Source: Zygnema cylindricum
Taxonomy: Eukaryota; Streptophyta; Zygnematophyceae; Zygnematales; Zygnemataceae
Assembly (NCBI GenBank): GCA_037447655.1
Contig: JBBHKE010002416.1
Location: 89,389-153,388, forward strand
Length of the DNA: 64,000 bases
Reading direction: 5' to 3'
Shown one piece after another: positions 10,952-20,755 of the stretch (positions are counted from its first letter, which is position 1; every line of letters begins with the position of its first letter). The notes under the pieces are model-generated. The model did no database searches, was not told the DNA's origin, and was given only the letters and a program-made list of their open reading frames with translations. Position numbers and translations under genes: made by a program.

Positions 10952-11998
10952 GTCATAATAAAATTAGCAATTCACACGGCCGGCGAGTGTTTACGGTAAC
11001 AAAACGGCGGCGACCACATGTAAATAAAATGGTTGCAGACAGTAACTTTTTGTCGTTATGTGAGCTCCACGGTGAGAGCACTTCGCCGCAAAATTGAAAT
11101 TGAATCGTCTAACTGTTACATTGAACTTAGACGCAAAGTGAAACGAAACCTATTGAAATTGAAAGTACTATAAGTCTCGTACGGAAATATTATAATGCAC
11201 AAAACGAAATAAACTTTTATAATAAAACGAACCGGCGTAAAAATATCATTTGAAATTAAATGAAAAAAATGAGCGTCGTCACGCGCGACGAAATCGAGCC
11301 ACGCTATTTACGAATCAACATACTTACATTGACAGCGAAATGTTAGGATATTGGGCGAATCGGCGTCGACCGAAATCGTGCAGTCAAATTTTTGTTCGGT
11401 TCGCGTCAGTTATGTTTTGTTTCTTTCGGCATTGTACTTTTGTGTGGTTCGGTTTGGTGCGAGCGCCGACCGGTATTCATTTGTTCGAGTCGCACGCTGG
11501 TCGATTGCGAGGAAATGTTGGTTCGCGAAGCGTGACGCGATTTTTTCGTCCGCGGATGTAATTTATGTGTACGACAAAGTGGCAATACCTTTGTACGGCC
11601 GATCTTGCTACGATCTTGTCAATGTAATATGTTGATTCGTAAATAGCGTGGCTCGATTTCGTCGCGCGTGACGACGCTCATTTTTTTCATTTAATTTCAA
11701 ATGATATTTTTACGCCGGTTCGTTTTATTATAAAAGTTTATTTCGTTTCGTGCATTATAATATTTCCGTACGAGACTTATAGTACTTTCAGTTTCAATAG
11801 GTTTCGTTTCACTTTGCGTCTAAGTTCAATGTAACACTTAGACGATTCAATTTCAATTTTGCGGCTAAGTGCTCTTACCGTGGAGCTCACATAACGACAA
11901 AAAGTTACTGTCTGCAACCATTTTATTTACATGTGGTCGCCGCCGTTTTGTTACCGTAAACGCTCGCCGGCCGTGTGAATTGCTAATTTTATTATGAC
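10952..11998. repeat. Large palindrome: two 382-bp inverted arms around a 284-bp centre
   Basis: The left arm 10952-11333 is the near-perfect reverse complement of the right arm 11618-11998; I saw only scattered mismatches and one small indel. The arm tips read GTCATAATAAAATTAGC inward. The right tip abuts the 3' end of gypsy copy 1, at the same GACA-NN-TGTC-type junction that is seen at 23192 and 46238-46241. It may be two head-to-head gypsy LTR starts, or a foldback element. No transposase frame was found. Confidence 0.8.
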
Positions 11999-12000
11999 AG

Positions 12001-12235
12001 TTGTCGAGCGTGCCAGCAAACATCAGAGGAGGGCCCACTGCCCGGGTAATTGGCATTGGAGTCCTGCAACCAACCTTCCCCAAAATGATGCTCCCCACAA
12101 CCATGCATGTGCCCAATGTTGCCCGCCTTGTTTCTGTAAGCATGCATGCAAAGGTGGGGATGAGTGCTTAGGGAGGGCAAAAAGATATCCCCTCCCCCCC
12201 TCTCCTTCCCCCTCCTAGCCAGGGGAAAGGAGGGG
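12001..12235 (-). other. Gypsy 3' tail: G-rich tract and about 190-bp segment to the TGTC junction
   Basis: On the minus strand a G-rich, polypurine-like tract (about 12235-12187) is followed by roughly 190 bp ending CGCTCGACA. Then come two bases and TGTC of the next unit. The same arrangement is seen in copy 2 (23193-23410) and in gypsy K (46038-46241), where the 192-bp tail demonstrably repeats the LTR end. Confidence 0.55.
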
Positions 12236-12320
12236 ATCCTTAGAGGTGGAGCCGGGTCCTTTATTTTCCCCCCTCTTAGTCACTGTGACTAAGACTTTCG
12301 AATAATTACCCCCCCAATTC

Positions 12321-12464
12321 GCAGTTCCCGCAGAACGAGAGAGAAGAGGGTTTAGGACGAGGGTCCCAAGAGGAGGGGAGAGAAGACTGATGCCAACACT
12401 GGTCGCATCGATCACACACCAATACAGATTTTTGGGAGGAAGATGAGAGGCATTCGGAGGAACA
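12321..12464 (-). pseudogene. Frameshifted PHD finger C-terminal to gypsy integrase (copy 1)
   Basis: In the frame shifted from the open stretch before it, the minus strand reads a Cys4-His-Cys3 pattern. It has a first Cys pair (CSSEC), then about 11 residues, CDRC, four residues, His, HQSS where HQSC is expected (sixth ligand lost), and a final FCGNC. This matches the intact PHD of gypsy K in order and spacing. PHD fingers usually bind histone H3 tails (family knowledge). The last ligand pair is followed by Gly-rich residues and a stop. A frameshift upstream uncouples it from integrase. Confidence 0.6.
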
Positions 12465-13706
12465 CAAAGGGGGATCAGCAAAATAGGTAAGGTGGAAAGT
12501 AGGTACGTCTTCAAATCCTAGGAGGTGACAGGGAGCCTCATTGATCTATTTTACCTTGATCCTTTGCCCATCCTTCCCTTCAAGTGTCAAGACCCCCTTA
12601 TTGGAGACTTCCACTACTTTCAAAATCACCCTCCCCGCTGAAATGTCTAGAATATCCTTTTTCTGTTGCATCCGATACACGAAATCCCCGTGCAGAAATC
12701 GCCGTTACCGCGGGACAAAATTCCCGCTCCAGCGTTGCGAATACCCGAGTTGATCTCGGTACTGAGCTGCTTGTAAATTCCCCATGGCCAGAGGCATTTC
12801 CCGGTGAAATACCTTGGCCCTGTCGGCAATCAATTTTTCGACCGTTCCCTTGCCGTCCATCTCCGGAAGGACCACTGCTTGGGCCGAGGCAGCGCCGGGG
12901 AGGATGGGATGCCGTCCGAACAAAATGAAATATGGATTGGACGAGTAGAGGGATGGTTGGCGGCTGAATCAGTACCCCATGGCGATCGAAGGTACCCTTT
13001 TATCCTAATCTCCTAGATCCTCTTCCACAACATATTTACGAAGTGATCGCTTCACTGTCTGCACGCACCTTTCGGCCAAACCGTCGGCTTGGGGGTGGTC
13101 TCGGCTGGTCAACCGGTGGTCGATGAGGTACAATTCCAACAAGTTGGAGAATTCTCCAGCAAATTCGAAGCCCTGGTCGGTTTGAACTTCGGTTGGGGCC
13201 CCAAATTGGGAAAGCACTCTTTGCAAGAATGGTTGCGCAATCGCCTTGGACCCCTTCCTGGGTAAGACCACCAATTCGATCCACTTGGAAAAATGCTATA
13301 TCATTACCAATACAAAGCGGTTCCCTCGTCTGCTAGTGGGGAGAGGACCCAACAGATCTAGAGACCACCGATAAAACATTCCCCTGATGGGAAGGGAATG
13401 AAGCTGAGCACTTCTCTTTTTGTCGAAAGCTGCTTTGACTCGGTCAGAGGAGGAACACGTCTGCACAATCCGGTTGACTTGGGTCCGCAACCCGTGCCAC
13501 CAGTACAATCCTGCGACCAAGGAGGTGGTCCGTTTCTGCCCAAAATGGCCACAGTGCCGGTGAAGGTTAAAAATAAAAGTCTCCCTGTCGGCCGGGGGAG
13601 GAACCATTTTCCTAGTCCCATCTGCCCATTTCCGGATTAAGATGCCCCTTTCCCACTCGTATGCCGCCATTCGTGTTTGCACCTGAGATAACTGCACTCC
13701 TGACAA
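12465..13706 (-). pseudogene. Gypsy integrase, copy 1
   Basis: The minus strand reads an H2C2 zinc-binding start (HRHCGHFG ... TCSSSD, with one Cys changed to Ser). The core follows with LDLLGPLPTSRRGNRF (first catalytic Asp), TDQGFEFAGEF (second Asp) and HPQADGLAERCVQTVKR (catalytic Glu). A stop falls after RFVLVMI near 13296. A second stop falls after the core near 13005, and the C-terminal domain continues in another frame (12705-12923; FGRHPILPG). Integrase would insert the cDNA into host chromosomes. Here it is inactive. Confidence 0.8.
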
Positions 13707-14419
13707 ATGCGGAAGAGGGAAACCTTGTTGGACAGATTAGAGTGCATCAGGATCGTTCAAAATATCTTTCCGTTCGGCCCCTATTGGCGCTTGCCCCTCC
13801 ACGTCTGCAAAGAAAGTTGACATTTCCCCCCCAGATTAAGGAAGCCAAATAAAGGCAGAGGAAGCTCGAATGAGTCCCAAACTGATTTCAGGGTCCTCAT
13901 CATGGCAGGCCCCGGTGGAATCTCTAGTGGAAGGGTCAGGATTTTTGCTAAGTCCGTCGGCATTCCCATGAATCTATCTATCCTGGTGGATTATGTCGAA
14001 GTCATTTTCCTGCAGTATTAACACCCACCTGGCAAGCTTGCCAGTGAGCTTGCTGTTTTCCTAATCCACTTGAGAAGCTGGTGATCCGTGATCAGAGTGA
14101 AATGGATTCCGTATAGGTATGGTCTGAAGTGTTGGATGGCCCATACCGCCGCCAGTAATTCCCCGTGATAGCTGCTGTAATTCCCTTCCGCTCGGTTATT
14201 ACTCCTGCTGGCGTAAGCTACCACATATTCGGCACCAACATCATCCAGTTAGGCTAAAACAGCTCCCAATCCAAACCGCCTCTAATCACTGTAAAGCAGG
14301 AAGGGTCTTTGGTGATCAGGCATTCGGAGCACTGAGTGTTACTTCAGGGAATCCTTGAGGAACTGGAAGGCAATATGTTGCTCCTCCATCCACTGCCACT
14401 CCTGGTCTTTCCGCAGCAA
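13707..14419 (-). pseudogene. Gypsy RNase H, copy 1
   Basis: Recognisable motifs are VAYASRSNNRAEGNYSSYHG, LLAAVWAIQHFRPYLYG and LITDHQLLKWI, typical of the RNase H that follows gypsy RT. Several frame breaks are present. Compare the longer open version in copy 2 (24802-25419). Confidence 0.75.
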
Positions 14420-15712
14420 CTAGTTCACACGCTGAGCATGGCTGCTAAATTCAGAGATGAATCTCCGATAATAGTTAGCTAGACCTAAGAACATGCGGAG
14501 TGCAGAGACGTCCTGAGGAGGGGGTAGGGCATCAAGGGCCGCAACTTTGACCATATGGGGACCCACTGTCCCGGGTGTAACTTCGTGTCCCAGGTAAATA
14601 ATTTTGTGCACCCCAAAAATTCCCTTACCCGGGTGACATTTCAAGCCCGCTGCTTGGAGAGCTCGAAGTACAATCTGTATGTGCTCCAAGTGTTCCTCGA
14701 AGGTCTTCGAGAAGATAATCACATCGTTTATATAGCACAGTGCACAGTCAATTCCTCGGAGTGCCTCGTCCATGGCACGTTGGAATTTGGCTGGCGCATT
14801 CTTCAACCCGGATGGCATGTAGGGCCATTCATACAACCTGGACCCTGCCCAAAAAGTTGTCATTTCCCGGTGCTTTGGCTCCATCGCAATCTGGTGGATC
14901 CCATTCTTCATGTCTAGGGTGGAGAAAATGGTGGCCCCGGCCAGCGAGTCAAAAATCTCTTCCGGGGTAGGCATTGGGTATCGGTCAGGTACAGTTGCCG
15001 TTTTAAGCATCTGGTAATCTCCACACATCCGAAAGTCTACCGTTTTCCCAGATGAGTCCTTCTTGGGTGGGAGAACAGTTGGAGACTTAAATCCATGGAG
15101 TCCGGTACGTTTTTGAACCAATCTTGCTTCTACCAGAGTTTGTACCTTTGCCGTGATGAACTCCTTTTCCTTGAAACTGAGAGGGTACTGCTTCTGCCAA
15201 ACAGTAAACGTCTCGTCTATTAAACCGATTCGAAAAGGGGTTCCTTTGTAGATGCCTACGTCGGTATCTAACCAAGAGAACACTTGTTTGTTCTTCTCCA
15301 ATAGGTTGGAGAGCTGGGTCTTTTGTTGAGGGTCCAACTGCTCCCCTAAGGTCCAATCCATCTTTCCGGGTTCCACCGCTGCCCACGCCTCCGGGGGTCT
15401 ACCCCAGCGGGAGATATCGAATTCCATCCCTACCGGCAGGTCTATCTCATCTCCTCCCGTTAGAATGCTACTGCTAACAACTTCCGATAAGCTGTCCCTT
15501 TCCGAGCTTCCACTCTCCCCCACTGAGGAATCCCTTAATTTCGGTATAATGTTGGGACTGGAAAATTTTGATGATAAAAACTGTTTTCTTGCCTCCCTCC
15601 CCCCCTCAAGCTGCAAGTAGGCCTGCACCGCTAACAACTTTGGTGCTTGAAGGTAGCGATTCCTCGATTGCGGAGACCGTAGGCTAGAGAAGGCCAGAGA
15701 ATGTTTTATCAC
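14420..15712 (-). pseudogene. Gypsy reverse transcriptase, copy 1
   Basis: A 430-codon open stretch covers the RT domain: SPTVLPPKKDSSGKTVDFRM, PMPTPEEIFDSLAGATIFST, LDMKNGIHQIAM, PSGLKNAPAKFQRAMDEAL, CYINDVIIFSKTFEEHLEH and FLGLANYYRRFI. The catalytic box reads YIND instead of YxDD, so the first of the paired Asp residues is Asn. Copy 3 has the same Asn. The frame is the same as the upstream methyltransferase, separated only by a TAG at 15713-15715, so both belonged to one polyprotein. RT copies the element RNA into DNA. Confidence 0.85.
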
Positions 15713-16666
15713 CTACGTTATTGCATTTAGATCCATGCTTTGTCCGAGTAGGCTGCACCGCTGGAGGTCTGAAATACCTGGTGCCGCCGTGCTGGCTGGT
15801 TGGAATCCCATGGCTTGTTCTCGTTCTGTCACCGTTGGCGTTGTCCAAATTCCATTTCAACTGTCAAATATCATTTCGGCCGCTCTCTTTCGATACGCAT
15901 GGCTATTAGGGAAGGAAACCGATGTTGGTAGTGCTCGCCGTGGTGCGCCTGGTTGGTTGCAGTGGAAAAACAGAGGACGATCAGCCTTAGTTATTGGAGT
16001 GGCCATCCGTCCTGGCCCTAAAATTTGATGCAGGGTAATCTGGGGATCTGTTTGGTGGTTCTGTAAGAGCTGGTTCAGGACTGACAGAGGTATCAAATTG
16101 GTCCAGTATGCCCGAACTTTGTGAGCCCTGGATCCTTGTTGCGCCGCATCGAAAACAAGTGGAGCTCCTAAAATCTGCATGAGTTTATTCTAGCTATTTG
16201 GGACTTGTTTTCTTTTTTCATCTCCCGGGTGGACATTCTCCAAAACGTACCCCACTAGTTGGTGTTGGGACTGCTGCAGCCAGGAAAGTAATTTGATCAT
16301 CTGGAAGAAGGTTCGACTTCTGCTGTCCTGATGTCCCTCGCCTTTCCCGGCTAGAGAGTATCCTAGACATGGCCATCCTGCAATCACCAAATCCACTCGC
16401 TCCAGCATAGCGAGATGTGGCTTCAGGATATTGTCTATATTTTGCGGAACACTTCGGTGAGATCTGCAGATGGCGGATACCGGAAGTTGCTGGGGATACA
16501 ATTGGTGGAGTTGTTATAGTCGGTATTCACTGACGGCCCGAGCATCCGGTGAAATTTCCACGGCCACATATGACTCCACTTTATGCCCAGCTTTCAAGAC
16601 AGCTTCGAGGTCCGAGCTAATTCCAAAAAATAGGGATAATATCCGGGGTCCTGAATCCGGGATAGA
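15713..16666 (-). pseudogene. DNMT3-like C5-cytosine methyltransferase inside gypsy pol
   Basis: In one reading frame with protease and RT, the minus strand shows methyltransferase motifs in DNMT3 order. These are motif I (ILSLFFGISSDLEAVLKAG), II (YVAVEIS), IV with the catalytic Pro-Cys (LVIAGWPCLGYSLAGKGEG), VI (GYVLENV), VIII (SRAHKVRAYWTNL), IX (TEREQAMGF) and X (CSLLGQSMDL). The order is not permuted as in plant DRM enzymes. It would methylate cytosine in DNA. Stops at 16514-16516 (TAA), 16190-16192 (TAG), 15857-15859 (TGA) and 15713-15715 (TAG) kill this copy, but no frameshift is needed to read through. The length (about 310 residues) fits a bare catalytic domain. Confidence 0.85.
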
Positions 16667-17371
16667 TAATGACACCACTTGTCGATTGAATTTTTGATTT
16701 TCGGGCGGAACTTCTGAAGATTCCAACCGAGGTTCTTTTTCCTTCACAAAAACAGCTGTAAAGGATTGGTCCACTTCCTGCCGAAGTTTTGTTATTAGTA
16801 ATAATCTGTTCTGGTATCCCTCTTCCCACCGCTTGGAAATAGGGAATTGCTATATTATGTCTGCGATATCGGTGGCGCTGGCGAGCAGTTCCGTGGGTGT
16901 GTGGGTGGCAAAGACGGGATAACATCCTGCGACGGGAGCATTATCTTTCCCCCTATTCCATAGATCCAGGGGAACCACCACCTTGACTCCTTCTGGATCC
17001 TCAGGATCCCGAACAGTAAACTGCTCCTTCCACACACTTAATCCCATATTCACCCTTGTCCAGGTGGCCATTCCCAATAAAATCTCAAACTGCTTACCTT
17101 CCACCACCAGGAAGGGAAGTTGAATTCGGACCATTTGAACTGCGTCTTCGGCAAACTCTATTAACATAGCTTTGATTATTCCGTGTACCGGTTGGCTCCC
17201 ACTCCTAACAGTACTTAGGCAAATGTCACTGGGGAAGATTTCCGGTCGGAGTTCTTCAGGCATTTGCTGCAGAGCCGATGTGGTGATTAGATTTGGGAGT
17301 GCTCCTGTATCAACAACTGCGTCTTGATACCCGTCGTATCTGTTGAGTTTGAAATTCCCCGTCCGGTTGAG
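16667..17371 (-). pseudogene. Gypsy retropepsin and linker to methyltransferase, copy 1
   Basis: The frame contains AVVDTGALPNLITTSALQQM, with the aspartic protease DTG triad intact, and ends the protease fold with FEILLGMATWTRVN. After a TAG at 16850-16852 the same frame continues through QFPISKRWEEGYQNR and SFTAVFVKEKEPRLES into the methyltransferase. The protease would cut the Gag-Pol polyprotein. The upstream join to gag is broken by a foreign 51-bp piece. Confidence 0.8.
16850..16852 (-). other. TAG codon between protease and methyltransferase, shared with copy 3
   Basis: The context is ATA TAG CAA TTC. The same TAG with CAA TTC follows the protease in copy 3 (31399-31401), although the two copies differ at many other positions. 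It is either an inherited dead stop or a programmed readthrough site; the context comes close to the leaky UAG-CAR-YYA type. Confidence 0.5.
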
Positions 17372-17422
17372 TGAAACTCTGAGACCTCCATAGGACCTCA
17401 AAGTAGGCAGCTCACACGAAGC
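17372..17422 (-). other. 51-bp patch resembling a copia LTR end / gag start inside gypsy
   Basis: The stretch TGAAACTCTGAGACCTCCAT and what follows closely matches the inner LTR end at 4584-4635 (gag start and leader). In copy 3 (near 31918-31955) the gypsy sequence is uninterrupted and different. A fragment of copia LTR has thus replaced or entered gypsy coding sequence, shifting the frame between gag and protease. Confidence 0.65.
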
Positions 17423-18300
17423 CTCTAAGATAACCCTGACCCCTTTGTGTTTAGTCCCTATCCATCATAGGGGTCTTTTGGTCTGCTGACCAAAAAACGG
17501 ATCTGGCCTGATCGGCTCGGTGTTTCTCCCATCTAGAATGGATTTCCTCTCTGAGGGCCTTGATGAGAACTTCCTCCGGCAAGTAATGAGAAGAGGCATG
17601 TGTTTTCACGTGAGTGAGAGCGTAGGGCATTAGATGCCTTACTAACATCACTGCTGGTTTGGAGGAAGGAGGTTGAATTTTTGGCGACGAAATGGGGGAA
17701 TCTGCTGGTTCCGCCGGTTGATTTTCCTTCTCCCCCCCCTTTGCTTCCTCATTTTTTTGGTCGGATTGTGGCGCTGGCGGCGTTTCTAGCGTGTTATCCT
17801 CCGGGCGTTCCACCAAATATTTTTTGAACTAGTCTGGGTTGTCACGCGTCTCTTCCTCCTTTGCTAGTTCCTCCATCTTGCTTATTTTAATTGTACTATA
17901 ATTTTCGAATCCATGAGGCAGTTTCTTTGCGGCAGGTGGAGGTGGGTTTGTAGATTTTATCCCGAGACCTATGTTGTCGTACAGGATGACGGCCCTGGGG
18001 GTGAAGGATAGAGGTCTAGTAGTTTTCCTGTTCTGGTCTCGTGGAGCGAGCTTTTGCCTGTCCCTTCGCTGCTCCAAGGTTGAGTTGCGGAGCTGCCTGC
18101 GATTGTCCCCCACACCGACATTCCAAGCTCCAGAAAGGAAGGTCTGTGCGTGATGTGCCTTAGGAGGTTCCATGTCCCACCCCATCACCTCGTCGTCGTC
18201 TTCGCCCGCTGCAGTTTCCTGTTCAAGCTCCGCCAGCTTCTGTAGTAATTTTTGTTTTCTCCGGTGGAGTTTCTAGGCGACCGTCAGAGCGGGAGAACTG
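17423..18300 (-). pseudogene. Charged linker between gag knuckles and protease
   Basis: The frame continues from gag: a basic stretch (RRDRQKLAPRDQNRKTTRP), FTPRAVILYDNIGLGIKSTN, an acidic Pro/Glu-rich part and HLMPYALTHVKTHASSHYLP. No catalytic domain is recognisable. Copy 3 retains the same linker as one open frame with protease (31399-32508), showing that gag and pol are fused without a frameshift in this family. Confidence 0.65.
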
Positions 18301-18305
18301 GAGGG

Positions 18306-19019
18306 CTATCCTAATCGCAGCGCTGCAAATTCTGTAGCCATGGCTGCCATTTGCTGGCACTGCTGCTGGATGATAACCTCCGGGGTTAGTCGGGCTTGAC
18401 CTGTTGGCTGTCGTTCTGGGTTTTTCAGGGTGCGGCGTCCCCAAGGGTAAAGAAGCTGCAGTGAGAGAGGATTCACGGCAATTTCACCTTCTTCGATGAA
18501 CATTGCATATTGCATCATCTCTTTAGGAACTCCATTCTTTCGGAAGCATTGCCCTTCCTTGTGACCCATGAAACCGCAAGCCTCACACTTGGAGCCCTCG
18601 GTAGTACATTTGTCCCTCAATTCATTGGAGATTTGCGCGTCATCAAATTTTGGAAGTTTTATCTGTCGCAACTGGACTTGGGACATCTTTGCAGTCCCAG
18701 ATCATGGCGTCGGCCGGTAATTGTCTTTGTTAACCGGTGTTTTAACGTCTGACCCTCCTCCTTGCTTCCTTTCTTCCTGCCTCTTTGTCCTTTCAGCTCT
18801 CTCTTTCTCCCATTCCTTCTGCTTAAGAGCTAATTCCAGTTTGAGCTTGTGGGGGCATCGCTTCCATCCATGACTTGTTTGTTGACAGTTTAAACAGTTA
18901 TACAGGAAGACACGATCATCGGCCCCCATGGCAGGTTCGGATCCGCTATCCGCCACCTGTTTCCCCTTGAGCTTCCGCAAAGTTAAGAGTTCGGCCGACT
19001 CTTTATTTTTAGGAGGCAT
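18306..19019 (-). pseudogene. Gypsy gag nucleocapsid with two CCHC knuckles
   Basis: The first knuckle is CLNCQQTSHGWKRC and the second CEACGFMGHKEGQC, both CX2CX4HX4C. They flank a Lys/Glu-rich helix (KLELALKQKEWEKERAERT). Such knuckles bind the element RNA for packaging. One stop after NYRPTP separates the two halves. The frame is continuous with the capsid upstream. Confidence 0.8.
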
Positions 19020-19622
19020 TTCTCTAGCAAATCCTGCGAAATTCCCAATGGTTTTTCCTGTTACCGCCTTTTCTTAGGCCTCTCTATGGACAAAGTGATC
19101 ATAAAGCTTCATTGCGGCCAGCGAGATTTTTTTGGCTGTTGGATTGACGTCGTGGATGGCCTGTCTCGCAATCCAATTATCGAGGGCAGTTTGCCCCGTG
19201 GGTCCGAATGAATTTCAGAACGCGATGAAGTATTTGGTTGCCATCGCCGGGAGATCAATTGTTGGTAGTTTGGTCTTTAAACAAAGGCTGAACAATCTAT
19301 TAAAAAAAGTCTGGGGAGTTTCACTCTTTTGGCAACGAAATTCCTTAAATTCCTTGATAGCAGATTCATTTCTGTCGGTGTAAAGGAGTCTCCAGGCATT
19401 CAAAAGAGTTGTACAGGGGGTTGGGTCTGCAGCCATCCGAGTGGCTACTCTGGCAGCCTGGATGGCTTGGAGCTGAGCGAAATAGGCGCGTCCTTGTGCT
19501 TGTAGTTTCATGTCCTCTGAGAAGAGGGCAGTGACAAGAGCGGCTGCAGCAGCAGCCAAGTCTGCTTCCTCCTGCAAGACTGTCTCATCAAGGATAGGGT
19601 CAATTTTGATGTTGGGAGCCAT
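19020..19622 (-). pseudogene. Gypsy gag capsid region
   Basis: The frame from the ATG at 19620-19622 reads an Ala-rich N-terminus and then FKEFRCQKSETPQTFFNRLF and DNWIARQAIHDVNPTAKKIS, a retrotransposon-gag-like helical region of about 200 residues. It forms the particle shell. A TGA at 19215-19217 and another stop near 19076 interrupt it. Same frame as the knuckles. Confidence 0.65.
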
Positions 19623-19646
19623 CAGGAGAGATTGTCGTTCCTTTTA

Positions 19647-19665
19647 GTCTCCCAACGCGCCACCA
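19647..19665 (-). other. Candidate gypsy primer binding site
   Basis: On the minus strand TGGTGGCGCGTTGGGAGAC lies 25 nt before the gag ATG. It begins with TGG as expected for pairing to a tRNA CCA end and resembles the TGGCGCCGTTG-type sites of plant gypsy elements. No LTR-ending CA lies directly before it, so the call is tentative. Confidence 0.3.
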
Positions 19666-20571
19666 ACAAGATAATTTACCATCATTAGGAAAAGCATGGT
19701 TTCGAAGTCATCCGAAATGGCTCCGCCCCTATATTTGTTAATTTCAGACTGAGTGAAAGATTTCCACGGCAATTCAAAATCCGAGAAAGCGATTCCTAAA
19801 CTATCTCCCGTAAAGATCCTTACGTCACCCATTTCTTTTTCCTCCTCTGCAACGTTGGTGAACTGAGAAGAGGATGGTCCGGTGGAGCTGACAAACTGAA
19901 TCGATGAAATTACCCCTTGATCTACATCGTCTGGCTCGGGCATGCCTCCTTCTCCGATAGAAGGAGCTGCCTGCCGAGAGATGGGTCCCCCCCCCCTACT
20001 GAGGAAGTTCCAACTACTAGAGATTTAGCAGAAAGACCTGAATCTCCCTTGGGTTTGCCTCTGGGAAAAGATGTCTCAAATTCTACTCCTCTATACCCAG
20101 AAGAGGCCCGTTCCTTCTTGAGTACTGTTTCCACCGAGTGGATGTGGAGAAGAGGTTTGTCCACCAGAGGTCTTTGAGGGATTGGTGGAGAAGGGGATGG
20201 ATATGATTGAGGGCTGCGAGGAAAAGGTGTCTGTCTCCTTGTACACCTTTTGGAGGTCTCTGGAGGAGGAGTTCCTTTGATGGAAGCGGGAGAACGCCGG
20301 TGAGGAGGGGAGTAGGCAGGGACGTCGTATTTGTATGGTAAGACAGGTGGGCCCGGTGACCCACGGACTTCGGCAGCCGAAGAAACAGATGGAGAAAGAG
20401 AGGATGCCTGAGGTGGTGACGGTGGAGGAGTGGAAAGTCTGAGGGAAATGTGTTGTCTCCGGTCGATTGTAATAACACCACGGCCTCAGCAGTTGAAGAC
20501 CAAGCCACTAAGACAAAAGTAGGACGCTCAGTTGGGGCGGCTGCAACGTTACCCGGTAGATCTGCACCCAT
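19666..20571 (-). pseudogene. Pre-gag Pro/Ser-rich and acidic ORF remnants
   Basis: Frames at 19943-19666 (MPEPDDVDQGVISSIQFVSS..., in frame with gag), 20164-19922 and 20571-20083 are unknown proteins. The last is probably the wrong frame of a Pro-rich stretch. They precede gag and could be part of a 5' ORF, or LTR sequence with open frames by chance. Confidence 0.35.
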
Positions 20572-20755
20572 CCCATGTTTGTTAGGTCCTATTGTTTCCC
20601 CCCCTTCTCGCTAAGAGGAGACTCCGGTCTAAGATCCGAGGAAGTCCCGAAGCTTGCGTCTCCGTAGGGGTTGTCTGCCCTTTAGGTTGTCTCTCAGCAG
20701 GGGGACCTGTCTCTCTAGGAGGAACTACCTGTCCACTAAGGATCCCTCCTGATAT

